From assembly GCA_012031335.1 (NCBI GenBank), contig JAAUTT010000303.1:1-6098 (forward strand): 6,098 nucleotides of DNA, in the 5' to 3' direction. A program made the position numbers and the translations under genes. The notes beneath the pieces are model-generated. The model was not told where the DNA came from and did no database searches. It saw only the letters and a list, made by a program, of their open reading frames with translations. Source of the stretch: Bacteroidales bacterium. Its GTDB lineage: Bacteria; Bacteroidota; Bacteroidia; Bacteroidales; JAAUTT01. Below, piece after piece: positions 1 through 6,098 of this stretch (position 1 is its first letter; every line of letters starts with the position of its first letter).

Positions 1-99
1 TGATTGCCGGATTATTGTTTAATGCCCGGCTAACCGTTGCCGAAGAAACATTTAACCTGGCGGCAATGTCGTAATGGTAACATCTTTGTCCTTATCCAT
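1..99 (-). CDS. LacI-family transcriptional regulator, N-terminal fragment (frameshifted, runs off the window edge)
   Basis: Only the DNA-binding head of the regulator is in the window. Starting at the ATG at 99-97, the product begins MDKDKDVTI. After one frame change it continues D-I-A-A-R-L-N-V-S-S-A-T-V-S-R-A-L-N-N-N-P. This is the classic LacI/GalR helix-turn-helix: the 'DIAxxLxVSxATVSRALN' pattern with the hinge-side NNxP. The break lies at 72-75. Restoring one T in the sense strand (an A next to the AA at 73-74) turns ATT-AC-GAC into ATT-TAC-GAC and gives the usual V-T-I-Y-D-I-A. The gene diverges from the SDR/mannonate dehydratase operon, whose control region has two LacI-type operators, so it is the probable local regulator responding to a sugar acid. 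Family identity is strong. The effector is inferred from the neighbours only, and the ligand-binding domain lies outside the window. Confidence 0.85.
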
Positions 100-115
100 C
101 TTTTATTTGCTGATG

Positions 116-146
116 CAAAATAACTGCTATTTATAAATAAATGCAA
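116..146 (-). promoter_or_regulatory. Candidate promoter of the LacI-family gene (Bacteroidota-type -33/-7)
   Basis: Read on the minus strand, TTG (146-144) is followed by exactly 20 bp and then TTATTTTG (123-116), close to the Bacteroidota -7 consensus TAnnTTTG with one mismatch. The TTG lies inside the operator at 142-155. The expected transcription start is about 10 bases before the ATG at 99. The -7 box is imperfect, but the geometry matches that of the opposing promoter at 262-292. Confidence 0.45.
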
Positions 147-155
147 CTGATTGCA
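142..155. promoter_or_regulatory. LacI-family operator, regulator-proximal
   Basis: TGCAACTGATTGCA has perfect inverted 5-base arms, TGCAA and TTGCA, around a 4-base centre. It fits the LacI/GalR operator pattern TGnAAnCGnTTnCA except for T in place of the central C (CG becomes TG). It covers the -33 TTG of the promoter pointing at the regulator gene, so bound protein would block that promoter and give autoregulation. The role is inferred from position and pattern. Confidence 0.6.
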
Positions 156-252
156 CTAAATATATACTTTTTCGTAAGAATTCAACTTTCATCTAAAGAA
201 TTTCCACACGCTGTTTAACCCAATTTATAAGTTCAGGTCATTAAATCGTTAA

Positions 253-266
253 TGTAATCGGTTGCA
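253..266. promoter_or_regulatory. LacI-family operator, operon-proximal
   Basis: TGTAATCGGTTGCA matches the LacI/GalR operator pattern TGnAAnCGnTTnCA at every fixed position, including the central CG. Its right half contains the -33 TTG (262-264) of the promoter for the SDR/mannonate dehydratase operon, as expected for repression by occlusion. Its centre lies 111 bp from that of the second operator at 142-155. The divergently encoded LacI-family protein is the obvious candidate ligand. Confidence 0.72.
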
Positions 267-292
267 TCAATTCAAACAATTTTCTACATTTG
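262..292 (+). promoter_or_regulatory. Candidate promoter of the SDR / mannonate dehydratase operon
   Basis: TTG (262-264) is followed by a 20-bp spacer and TACATTTG (285-292), a perfect match to the Bacteroidota primary-sigma -7 box TAnnTTTG at the usual spacing. Transcription should start near 298-300, giving a leader of about 75 bases before the ATG at 376. The -33 element is embedded in the operator at 253-266. Confidence 0.65.
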
Positions 293-375
293 TCCCTAAA
301 TTAATTTTTTGGTTTTAAATCAAATTACCTTCCTGCATACTAGGCAACCGGCAGGTACTATTCTGAAGGATATTT

Positions 376-1158
376 ATGAATACACATATAAAAATGATAA
401 ATTCCAACCCTATATCGTTACACAACAAACTGGCTTTGATTACAGGAGGAGGAACCGGATTGGGACTGGCTATGGCTATGGCTTTTTCGGCTCAGGGTGC
501 ACGGGTGATAATTTCGGGCAGACGCGAGGATGTGCTTGAGGAAGCTGCAAAGAAAACAGGTTCAAATGTTTATGGTGAAGTGCTGGACATAACCTGTTTC
601 GAAAAAATTCCGGAGTGGGTTTCAGTAATTGAAAAAAATACGGACCGTTGGATATTCTTGTTAACAACGCCGGAATTCATATCAAAAAAGATATATTTGA
701 CTATTCGGATGATGATTTTCACAGGGTAATTCAAACCAATCAGGAGGCTGTATTTATTCTTAGCCGCGAAGTAGCTAAAAAAATGGCATGCCCGAAAGTC
801 AGGAACCATCCTAATGATTAGCTCCATGGCTTCGCAATACGGCATTCCAAAGGTAATTGGTTACACAGCAGCCAAATCGGCAATTGAAGGGATGACGCGC
901 GCTATGGCTGTAGAACTATCCCCTTTGGGAATACGGGTAAACTGCATTGCACCTGGCTTTATCCGCACCGATATGTCGGCATCAGCCCTGGACAGTGATC
1001 CAGAACGCAAATCAAAAGTATTGGCGCGAACTCCCATGGGCGACTTGGGAGCGCCCGATGATGTTGCCAATGCAGCTGTTTTTTTGTGTTCCCCGGCTGC
1101 CAAATATATAACAGGTGTTGTTTTGCCTGTGGATGGGGGAAATTCAATCGGTTTTTAA
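376..1158 (+). CDS. SDR-family NAD(P)-dependent oxidoreductase, probable fructuronate/mannonate oxidoreductase (frameshifted)
   Basis: This is a classical short-chain dehydrogenase. Near the N-terminus it shows the cofactor motif T-G-G-G-T-G-L-G. The middle segment, in another frame, carries D-I-L-V-N-N-A-G and V-I-Q-T-N (the structural Asn). The 3' part has the catalytic S-S-M-A-S, Y-T-A-A-K (Ser and Tyr 13 residues apart) and the typical C-terminus V-D-G-G-N-S-I-G-F. The reading frame is lost at the A7 run (632-638) and regained around 785-793. Three restored bases (A in that run, G at 785-786, C at 791-793) give one 261-aa protein, normal for the family; a single extra base near 785 is an alternative for the second break. 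A GAAGGA (365-370) precedes the ATG at 376. The stop lies 11 bp before the mannonate dehydratase gene, so the two are probably co-transcribed. That pairing suggests oxidoreduction between D-fructuronate and D-mannonate. The family is certain; the substrate is inferred. Confidence 0.82.
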
Positions 1159-1169
1159 AATTTTAACTT

Positions 1170-2378
1170 ATGAAGATAACTAGTGCCGAAATTGTAGTTT
1201 GTTCTCCCGGGCGTAATTTTGTAACCCTGGTAATCCGGACCGACGAAGGTATTTATGGGTTAGGCGATGCCACCCTTAACGGCCGCGAACTGGCTGTAGC
1301 CACCTACCTGGAGGAATACTGCATCCCATGCCTGATTGGTCGTGATCCCGCCGACATTGAAGATATCTGGCAATATTTTTATAAGGGAGCCTACTGGAAA
1401 AGGGGCCCTGTTACTATGACAGCTATTGCTGCTATCGATATGGCCTTGTGGGATATCAAAGGAAAAGCGCTGAATACCCCCTTGTATAACCTCCTGGGAG
1501 GCAAAAGCCGCGACCGGATACTTGTATACTGCCATGCCAATGGTATTGATCTGAACCATACCCTGGAAGTTGTGCAATATCACCTCGAAGCAGGTTACAG
1601 AGCTATCAGGGTGCAGTCGGGTATTCCAGGTATTGCTAAAACATATGGAGTAGCAGCAAAGGGAGAACATTACGAACCGGCTACGCGCACACTCCCCAGG
1701 GAAGACAGCTGGAACTCGCATCATTATCTCAACTTTATGCCAAAACTTTTCCGAGAGGTTAGAGACAGGTTTGGAGAAGAATTATATCTGCTGCACGATT
1801 GCCATCATCGGTTAACACCAATCGAAGCAGCTCGATTCGGAAAAGAAACCGAACCCTTTCATCTGTTCTGGATGGAAGATCCCATTTCGGAAGAGCTGCA
1901 GGAATCATTCCGCATTTTAAGAAACCATACAACCACACCTATTGCAGTAGGAGAAATCTATAATTCTGTGTTCGACTGCCAGCAGCTTATCACCGAACAG
2001 TTAATCGACTATTTGCGGATGACAATCGTTCATGGGGGAGGAATTACACACCTGCAGAAGGTGGCCCATATGGCAGAAATATATAATGTGCGCACAGGGT
2101 TTCACGGGGCCACCGATTTATCGCCAATAACCATGGCTGCTGCGTTGCACTTCGATACTGCAGTTCACAATTTCGGAATACAGGAGCATATGCCACATGA
2201 ACCGCTGGTAGATGAAGTTTTTCCGCATGAGTACTATTACCGCGAAGGATATATGTATCCTGGCGATAAACCTGGCCTTGGGGTAGATATTAATTTTGAT
2301 CTGGCTAAGAAATATCCATATCAACGGGCATATCTTCCTGTAAACCGAAATGAAGACGGAACCATGTGGAACTGGTGA
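1170..2378 (+). CDS. manD: D-mannonate dehydratase, enolase superfamily (ManD/RspA type)
   Basis: This intact 402-aa protein of the mandelate racemase/muconate lactonizing group dehydrates D-mannonate to 2-keto-3-deoxy-D-gluconate (EC 4.2.1.8) with Mg2+ in the cytoplasm. Length and residue numbering coincide with the characterised Novosphingobium enzyme as I recall it. Metal ligands are Asp210 (LLHDCHH), Glu236 (WMEDP) and Glu262 (AVGEIYN). The acid/base residues are Arg147, Tyr159 and His212, with His312 and Glu339 also in place and the family's Trp402 at the C-terminus. Residue 314 is Ala (HGATD); from memory, Ala here marks the efficient mannonate dehydratases while Pro marks the slow RspA-like ones. 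The start at 1170 follows the SDR stop by 11 bp with an A/T-rich leader and no clear Shine-Dalgarno. This is the only gene in the window without a frame break. A related sugar acid such as D-gluconate is a less likely substrate. Confidence 0.93.
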   Translation: MKITSAEIVVCSPGRNFVTLVIRTDEGIYGLGDATLNGRELAVATYLEEYCIPCLIGRDPADIEDIWQYFYKGAYWKRGPVTMTAIAAIDMALWDIKGKALNTPLYNLLGGKSRDRILVYCHANGIDLNHTLEVVQYHLEAGYRAIRVQSGIPGIAKTYGVAAKGEHYEPATRTLPREDSWNSHHYLNFMPKLFREVRDRFGEELYLLHDCHHRLTPIEAARFGKETEPFHLFWMEDPISEELQESFRILRNHTTTPIAVGEIYNSVFDCQQLITEQLIDYLRMTIVHGGGITHLQKVAHMAEIYNVRTGFHGATDLSPITMAAALHFDTAVHNFGIQEHMPHEPLVDEVFPHEYYYREGYMYPGDKPGLGVDINFDLAKKYPYQRAYLPVNRNEDGTMWNW

Positions 2379-2450
2379 TCGGATAGCAGAATAGTAGTTT
2401 ATGACCTAATAATTTGTGTCTTTCTCTGTCTTTTACCTTTAGGATAAAAT

Positions 2451-3731
2451 CTAGTTTCCATTGAGGTAATAGACCTTATCAGCATTCACGTCTCTAGCAA
2501 TCAGCACATTGTCCTTTAATTTATTGAAATTTATAAGATTAGTGTTATTCCAGAAACTGGTATAAGTGTTGAACTCTTTGGTAAACCATATTCCATTTCC
2601 GGGAAGAAGCATCAGAAAACCTTCTTTATACGGTATCACAAAATTAAAACTATAACTACTCCAAAATGCTACAGATACAGTATGTACCTTGTTAAAAGTG
2701 GCTCCATTATCGGATGATTTATATATATTAAGATTGCCCCCGGATGCGTTGATGATGATATCGCCTGTTTTTGTAATATAAATATTTTTAACAAATTCCG
2801 TAAAATTAAGCTTCTTCCAGGGTTTGTCCAATCCTTCGGATTTAAGTAACTTCCCATCATTGGTCACCATGTAAAATGTGCTGTCGGGGGCCTGCGATAT
2901 TTCGCTCAAAACTTCGCCCGATGGTATCCCTACAGTGTCAATTTTCCACGACAATCCTCCATTGGCCGTATACCAGAGGCTTTTGTTACTCGATGCCCAA
3001 AGCACGTCCCCTGCCGACTTCAACAAAATATAACCATTATATCCTGGTGAAGGATCGGTTGATTTTTGCCAGGTTTTACCATGATCCTCACTTCTGAATA
3101 CTGTACCTGTTGTAGTTCCGATATAATAATGGTGATTATTGTCCATTTCAATGGAATTCACATACCCTTAAAAGAAGAATCGGCCTGCCAATCAAAAGTA
3201 TTGGCATTTTTGCCGGTAAAGTGCTCCGGAAACCAGTAAAGTAGTATTATTCACCGAATCCACTATCATATCGCGGAAGTTCTCGTAACTACTTGTAACA
3301 GTATCCCAGACATTCTTACGAAAAGCATAGCCATAGAGCGGTACAGTGCCAATAAGCGTGTTTGTTTCATCGAACACCCTGGCCAGTAATTGTTGCTTAT
3401 TTGCTGTGGCACCAAGTTTCCAGCGAACAGAAGCAGTCTGACCAACGTTGACAGTCACTTCCGACCGGTTTACCGAACCATTGTTCGGTGGTAATTCAAA
3501 TATCACTTTTGCATAACTCAGGTGAGCTAATCCATTACTCACAATTTTTATCCCGGTAGTATCAGCAAGGAATTCCCCGGCAAGACCACGCTGGTTAGAA
3601 CCTGTTGTAATAAAATTATAACTGGCAACCAATTCGGTAGAAGGATCGGGATATTTCGTACAGGAGAAAAAAAGGAATCCTGCTAAAAGCAAACAAATTA
3701 AAATGCGGGTATTGATGTTATATGACTTCAT
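2451..3731 (-). CDS. Surface or periplasmic lipoprotein with Asp-box (BNR/YCF48-like) repeats (frameshifted)
   Basis: The start at 3731 gives a lipoprotein signal: basic N-terminus, hydrophobic core L-L-L-A-G-F-L and lipobox F-F-S-C, then T-K-Y-P-D-P-S. The following 150 residues look all-beta (an Ig-like or other sandwich, unassigned). The downstream part has Asp-box turns S-E-D-H-G-K-T-W, T-A-N-G-G-L-S-W and S-S-D-N-G-A-T-F, typical of BNR/YCF48-like beta-propellers. Between them the frame breaks twice: near 3207-3220 (T3 or A5 run; two bases short) and at 3164-3167. Restoring three bases links the halves through a segment reading N-A-N-T-F-D-W-Q-A-D-S-S-F-K-G-Y-V-N-S. The result is one protein of about 427 aa, and the GTG at 3161 is not a true start. 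The ATG is one base after the corrected stop of the upstream barrel gene, so the two are translated from one message. Family-level description is solid; function and binding partner are unknown. Confidence 0.75.
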
Positions 3732-3732
3732 A

Positions 3733-5169
3733 CTATTCGGATCTGAATACAGGTAAAACTACACCTGCTGTTAATAAAAAAGATTGATTTTTAGCAGTCG
3801 GTCCACATCTCCTGTCTGATAGGGCTCGTCTTCCAGAATATTTTTCATTCCTGCATTATACCGGCATTCAAGTTCAAACATCAGGTTTTTATAAATTGGG
3901 AACCTAACTCCTCCTCCTGTGGTAATTCCCAGGTCTCTATTTTGAAGGTTTCCGTCGATACGGTCATATACGGTTGTTTTGTTATGATAATAGCCATAAT
4001 CGCTCCTGTTTTCCCATTCAGAGATACCAGTAACCCTTCCTGATATCAAAAATGCCACATATGGCCCGGTATGCAAAAAGAATTTGACTTTGTTCCCTGT
4101 TTCAAACCTTAATAGTAAAGGAATCTCAAGATAATCCAGATCTATCAGTGTGTTTACATTTTTTGGCCCAAGACTGGTATAATAGAAATAAGAACCCGAC
4201 TGATCGTTAAGTTTATAGCCTTTGCGTTCATACATCAGCTCGGTTTCAAGCATCAGAAACTTACTCAGATCATATTTCAGTGCCATTCCGAATATGGTCC
4301 CTTTTCGTTCCTGATAACTATTACTGCCAATATCCCCGATTACATAGGCTATTCCTGCACCACCTCTGAAGCTGATATGAAATTTGGGAGGTATGGAATC
4401 AACAAGAGATGTTTTCTGAATTTCTTTATCTTCCTTTTTGAGAAAATCCTGTGTAAACAACCCCAAGGTTCAGCTCAAACGCACCGGTACGGCCCTTCAC
4501 CGATTCGAAAAACTGCTTGTCACCGATAAAATATCTGCCCGTAAGAGAGGTTCTGAACGATTTTGATAAAGGGTAGGAAAATCCGGCCGTAAACAGGTAC
4601 CCAAAGTCCTTGTCCGGGACAGAACCGGAGTAAGCCGGTAAATATAAATCGGCTATCGCTGTAGGGTACATCGAACTGCTCAGGTAATATGGATAAGGAC
4701 CTGAATAAGCGCTGGAATTAAGAAATGACCAATAAACACCTCCGGCAAATTCGAACTTTAATTTTGTTGGTGTCGACAATTTAGCCATAAGTGGTACTCT
4801 GAAAAAATTGAGGTCCCACTTTTCGTTGATATTGGAAAAATAGGGATAAATACTGTAATCATAAAAGCTTCTGTAACTCAGACCCCCTGAAACAAAAATT
4901 GTTTTATCCTTATACCCAAGGCGTTTATAATACAATGATGTATAGTTTAACTCGGTCTGGAGCGAAAGTATATTTGTAAGTTTGTATTGAAAACTGATTC
5001 CGACAACAGGTCCGTTCCTGCTTTCCCATTTACCTGTTGTAAAATCTCCATGTGGATGAGAGAAATTTACCCCACTCATCAAACCAAGAGAAAACCGCTG
5101 GGCAACTGATCTGGTTTGAAAGGTGGTAACAATTGCAACCAGTAAAATAATAAAGTAGCGGTGGTTCAT
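3733..5169 (-). CDS. Outer-membrane protein with two tandem PorT-like beta-barrel units (frameshifted)
   Basis: The start at 5169 gives a secretory signal peptide (hydrophobic residues 6-15, S-V-A-Q near residue 24). Two homologous beta-barrel units of the PorT/OMP_b-brl_2 kind follow, at about 5097-4440 and 4385-3736. Paired landmarks are L-Q-T-E-L-N-Y with L-E-T-E-L-M-Y, then D-L-N-F-F-R-V-P-L with D-L-D-Y-L-E-I-P-L, then K-D-F-G with R-D-L-G, and a late R-Y-x-x-G in both. The frame breaks at 4435-4446 (two bases short, beside an A5 and a T4 run on the sense strand) and at 3788-3792 (A5, one base short). After correction the protein is about 479 aa and ends in a barrel-like strand, F-L-L-T-A-G-V-V-L-P-V-F-R-S-E. 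Unit 2 has no signal peptide of its own (as read it starts at a TTG at 4466), which argues for one chain. Two separate genes remain possible. Partner and function are unknown. Confidence 0.7.
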
Positions 5170-5266
5170 GGATAAATAGGTTTATGATTTGTTATGAACA
5201 ATTTAAAGATGAATTTCCATATAAATGGTTGCGTGTTGTGTTTTTTTATTTTAGCTACCAGAAATA
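5170..5266. other. Divergent intergenic region between the barrel operon and pgeF
   Basis: This A/T-rich 97-bp gap must contain both divergent promoters. The only suggestive boxes are near-misses of TAnnTTTG: TATTTTAG at 5247-5254 on the plus strand and TAAATTG around 5205-5211 on the minus strand. The latter would match if one T were missing. Neither has a TTG at the right distance, so no promoter is assigned. Confidence 0.4.
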
Positions 5267-6078
5267 ATGTGTATGAACAAACAAACTATCCGGTCTGTAC
5301 CCTTTTACTTTTTCGATTCGCTGGCCAAAATACCGAATTTGGTGCATTTTGTATCAACCAGGGAAGGTGGTACGAGCACAGGCAGTTTTGCAACGCTGAA
5401 TTTAAGCTTGCGAACAAACGACGATCCTGAGAATGTAAATAATAATCGCAAAATTGTTGCACAATCGTTTGATATTGATCCAGAAAGATTCATTTTTTCA
5501 AGTCAATGTCACGATAATAAAGTGGCTGTGATCGACAATAATTTTATGGCAATGGATGAACAGAATCAGTATTTATATCTGAATGGTATTGATGCGCTTG
5601 TTACCAATCTGAGGATGTATGTTGGGCATTCTTACCGCTGATTGTGCTTCGGTAATCCTTACGATCCTGTAATGCAGGTAGCAGGAATAGCTCACGCCGG
5701 CTGGAAAGGAACCGTGTCGAGGATAGCTGCCCAGACCTTTGAAAGCATGCAGATATTGTACAAAAGCAAACCGGGTGATATATTGGCTTGCATTGGTCCA
5801 TGCATTAGCGGAGAATCATTGAAGTGGGTGAAGAGGTTGCAGATATATTTCAAAAAGTCTTTCCGGAAAATACAGGTATCGTTCTGCGAAAACCAGAATG
5901 GTCCAAACCACACGTGGACATTGTTGCAGCCAATACAGAAGTTTTGAAAGCAATAGGAATATCGCCTGATCGGATTGAGACTTCCGGCATCTGTACTTTT
6001 TTGAATCCGGATGAATTTTTCTCGGCCCGCAGAAACGCAGGCGGTAGGTTTGCCTCAGGAATAATGATAGAAGGATAA
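5267..6078 (+). CDS. pgeF: Peptidoglycan editing factor PgeF (YfiH/YlmD, laccase-domain protein), frameshifted
   Basis: This belongs to the multicopper polyphenol oxidase (YfiH/DUF152) family, now known as PgeF, which removes wrongly incorporated L-Ser from peptidoglycan precursors. Visible landmarks are F-V-S-T-R-E-G-G, L-N-L-S-L-R-T-N-D-D-P-E-N-V-N-N-N-R, Q-C-H (His82), G-I-D-A-L-V-T-N, A-D-C (the Cys at 5643-5645), H-A-G-W-K-G-T (the His at 5693-5695), I-G-P-C-I and the C-terminal F-F-S-A-R-R with G-R-F-A-S. The two His and the Cys are the family's metal/catalytic triad. The frame shifts at 5613-5614, 5622-5623, 5659-5660 and 5819-5820. Each is explained by one base missing from a G or T run, and restoring all four gives about 271 aa, normal for the family. 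The ATG at 5273 is an equally good start; neither has a clear Shine-Dalgarno. The gene diverges from the barrel operon across 97 bp. Confidence 0.86.
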
Positions 6079-6098
6079 GAATTTATCCCATAACTTAG

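Noticed and set aside
1..74. Plus-strand open frame ending at a TAA at 72-74
   Set aside because: The opposite strand of the same bases encodes a near-perfect LacI helix-turn-helix, so the plus-strand frame is a shadow.
332..355. CCTGC/GCAGG inverted repeat in the SDR leader as a riboswitch or attenuator
   Set aside because: A 5-bp stem with a 14-base loop and no supporting motif is too weak.
309..539. 76-aa open frame overlapping the SDR start
   Set aside because: It is an out-of-frame reading of the SDR 5' end; the glycine-rich cofactor motif is in the frame starting at 376.
632..638. A7 run as a programmed ribosomal frameshift site in the SDR gene
   Set aside because: A -1 shift here would restore the frame only until about 785, where another break follows. 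Breaks of the same kind occur in unrelated genes, so an indel error is simpler.
1260..1724. 154-aa open frame on the minus strand inside the mannonate dehydratase gene
   Set aside because: It lies wholly antisense to an intact gene with all catalytic motifs and shows no recognisable protein features.
2379..2450. Bidirectional terminator between the convergent mannonate dehydratase and lipoprotein genes
   Set aside because: I found no GC-rich stem with a T tract in this 72-bp gap on either strand.
6073..6088. GGATAA/TTATCC inverted repeat at the pgeF stop as a terminator
   Set aside because: The stem is only 6 A/T-rich base pairs with no following T run; chance is likely.

Overview
The window looks like chromosome from a member of the Bacteroidota, probably of Bacteroidales or Marinilabiliales type. 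The evidence is two candidate promoters of the TTG-N20-TAnnTTTG class used by that phylum, PorT-like outer-membrane barrels, an SPII lipoprotein with Asp-box repeats, and weak Shine-Dalgarno sites. The organism call is inference, since there is no rRNA or marker gene here.

Left part (1-2378): a sugar-acid catabolic locus. The N-terminus of a LacI-family regulator runs leftward off the window edge. It faces, across about 275 bp of control DNA, a rightward two-gene operon: an SDR oxidoreductase (376-1158) and, 11 bp later, an intact 402-aa D-mannonate dehydratase of the enolase superfamily (1170-2378). The control DNA holds two LacI-type 14-bp operators. Each covers the -33 TTG of a divergent promoter in the same register, which suggests one regulator controls both itself and the operon. 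The likely pathway is D-fructuronate <-> D-mannonate -> 2-keto-3-deoxygluconate, that is, hexuronate use.

Middle part (2451-5169, minus strand): a cell-envelope operon. The first gene encodes a secreted protein made of two homologous PorT-like beta-barrel units in tandem. Its corrected stop lies one base before the start of a lipoprotein gene whose product has a beta-sandwich-like N-half and a C-half with Asp-box (BNR/YCF48-like) repeats. I cannot assign a function to this pair.

Right part (5267-6078, plus strand): pgeF (yfiH/ylmD), the copper/zinc-dependent peptidoglycan editing factor, divergent from the envelope operon.

Every protein gene except the dehydratase is broken by frameshifts. 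I count about 14 apparent single-base losses, most of them within or beside mononucleotide runs. Where both ends of a gene are visible, restoring these bases gives one full-length protein of family-typical size. Uncorrected sequencing or assembly indels are the simplest explanation, so the genes are annotated as whole CDSs with the break positions stated. I saw no tRNA, rRNA, CRISPR array, insertion sequence or phage gene.
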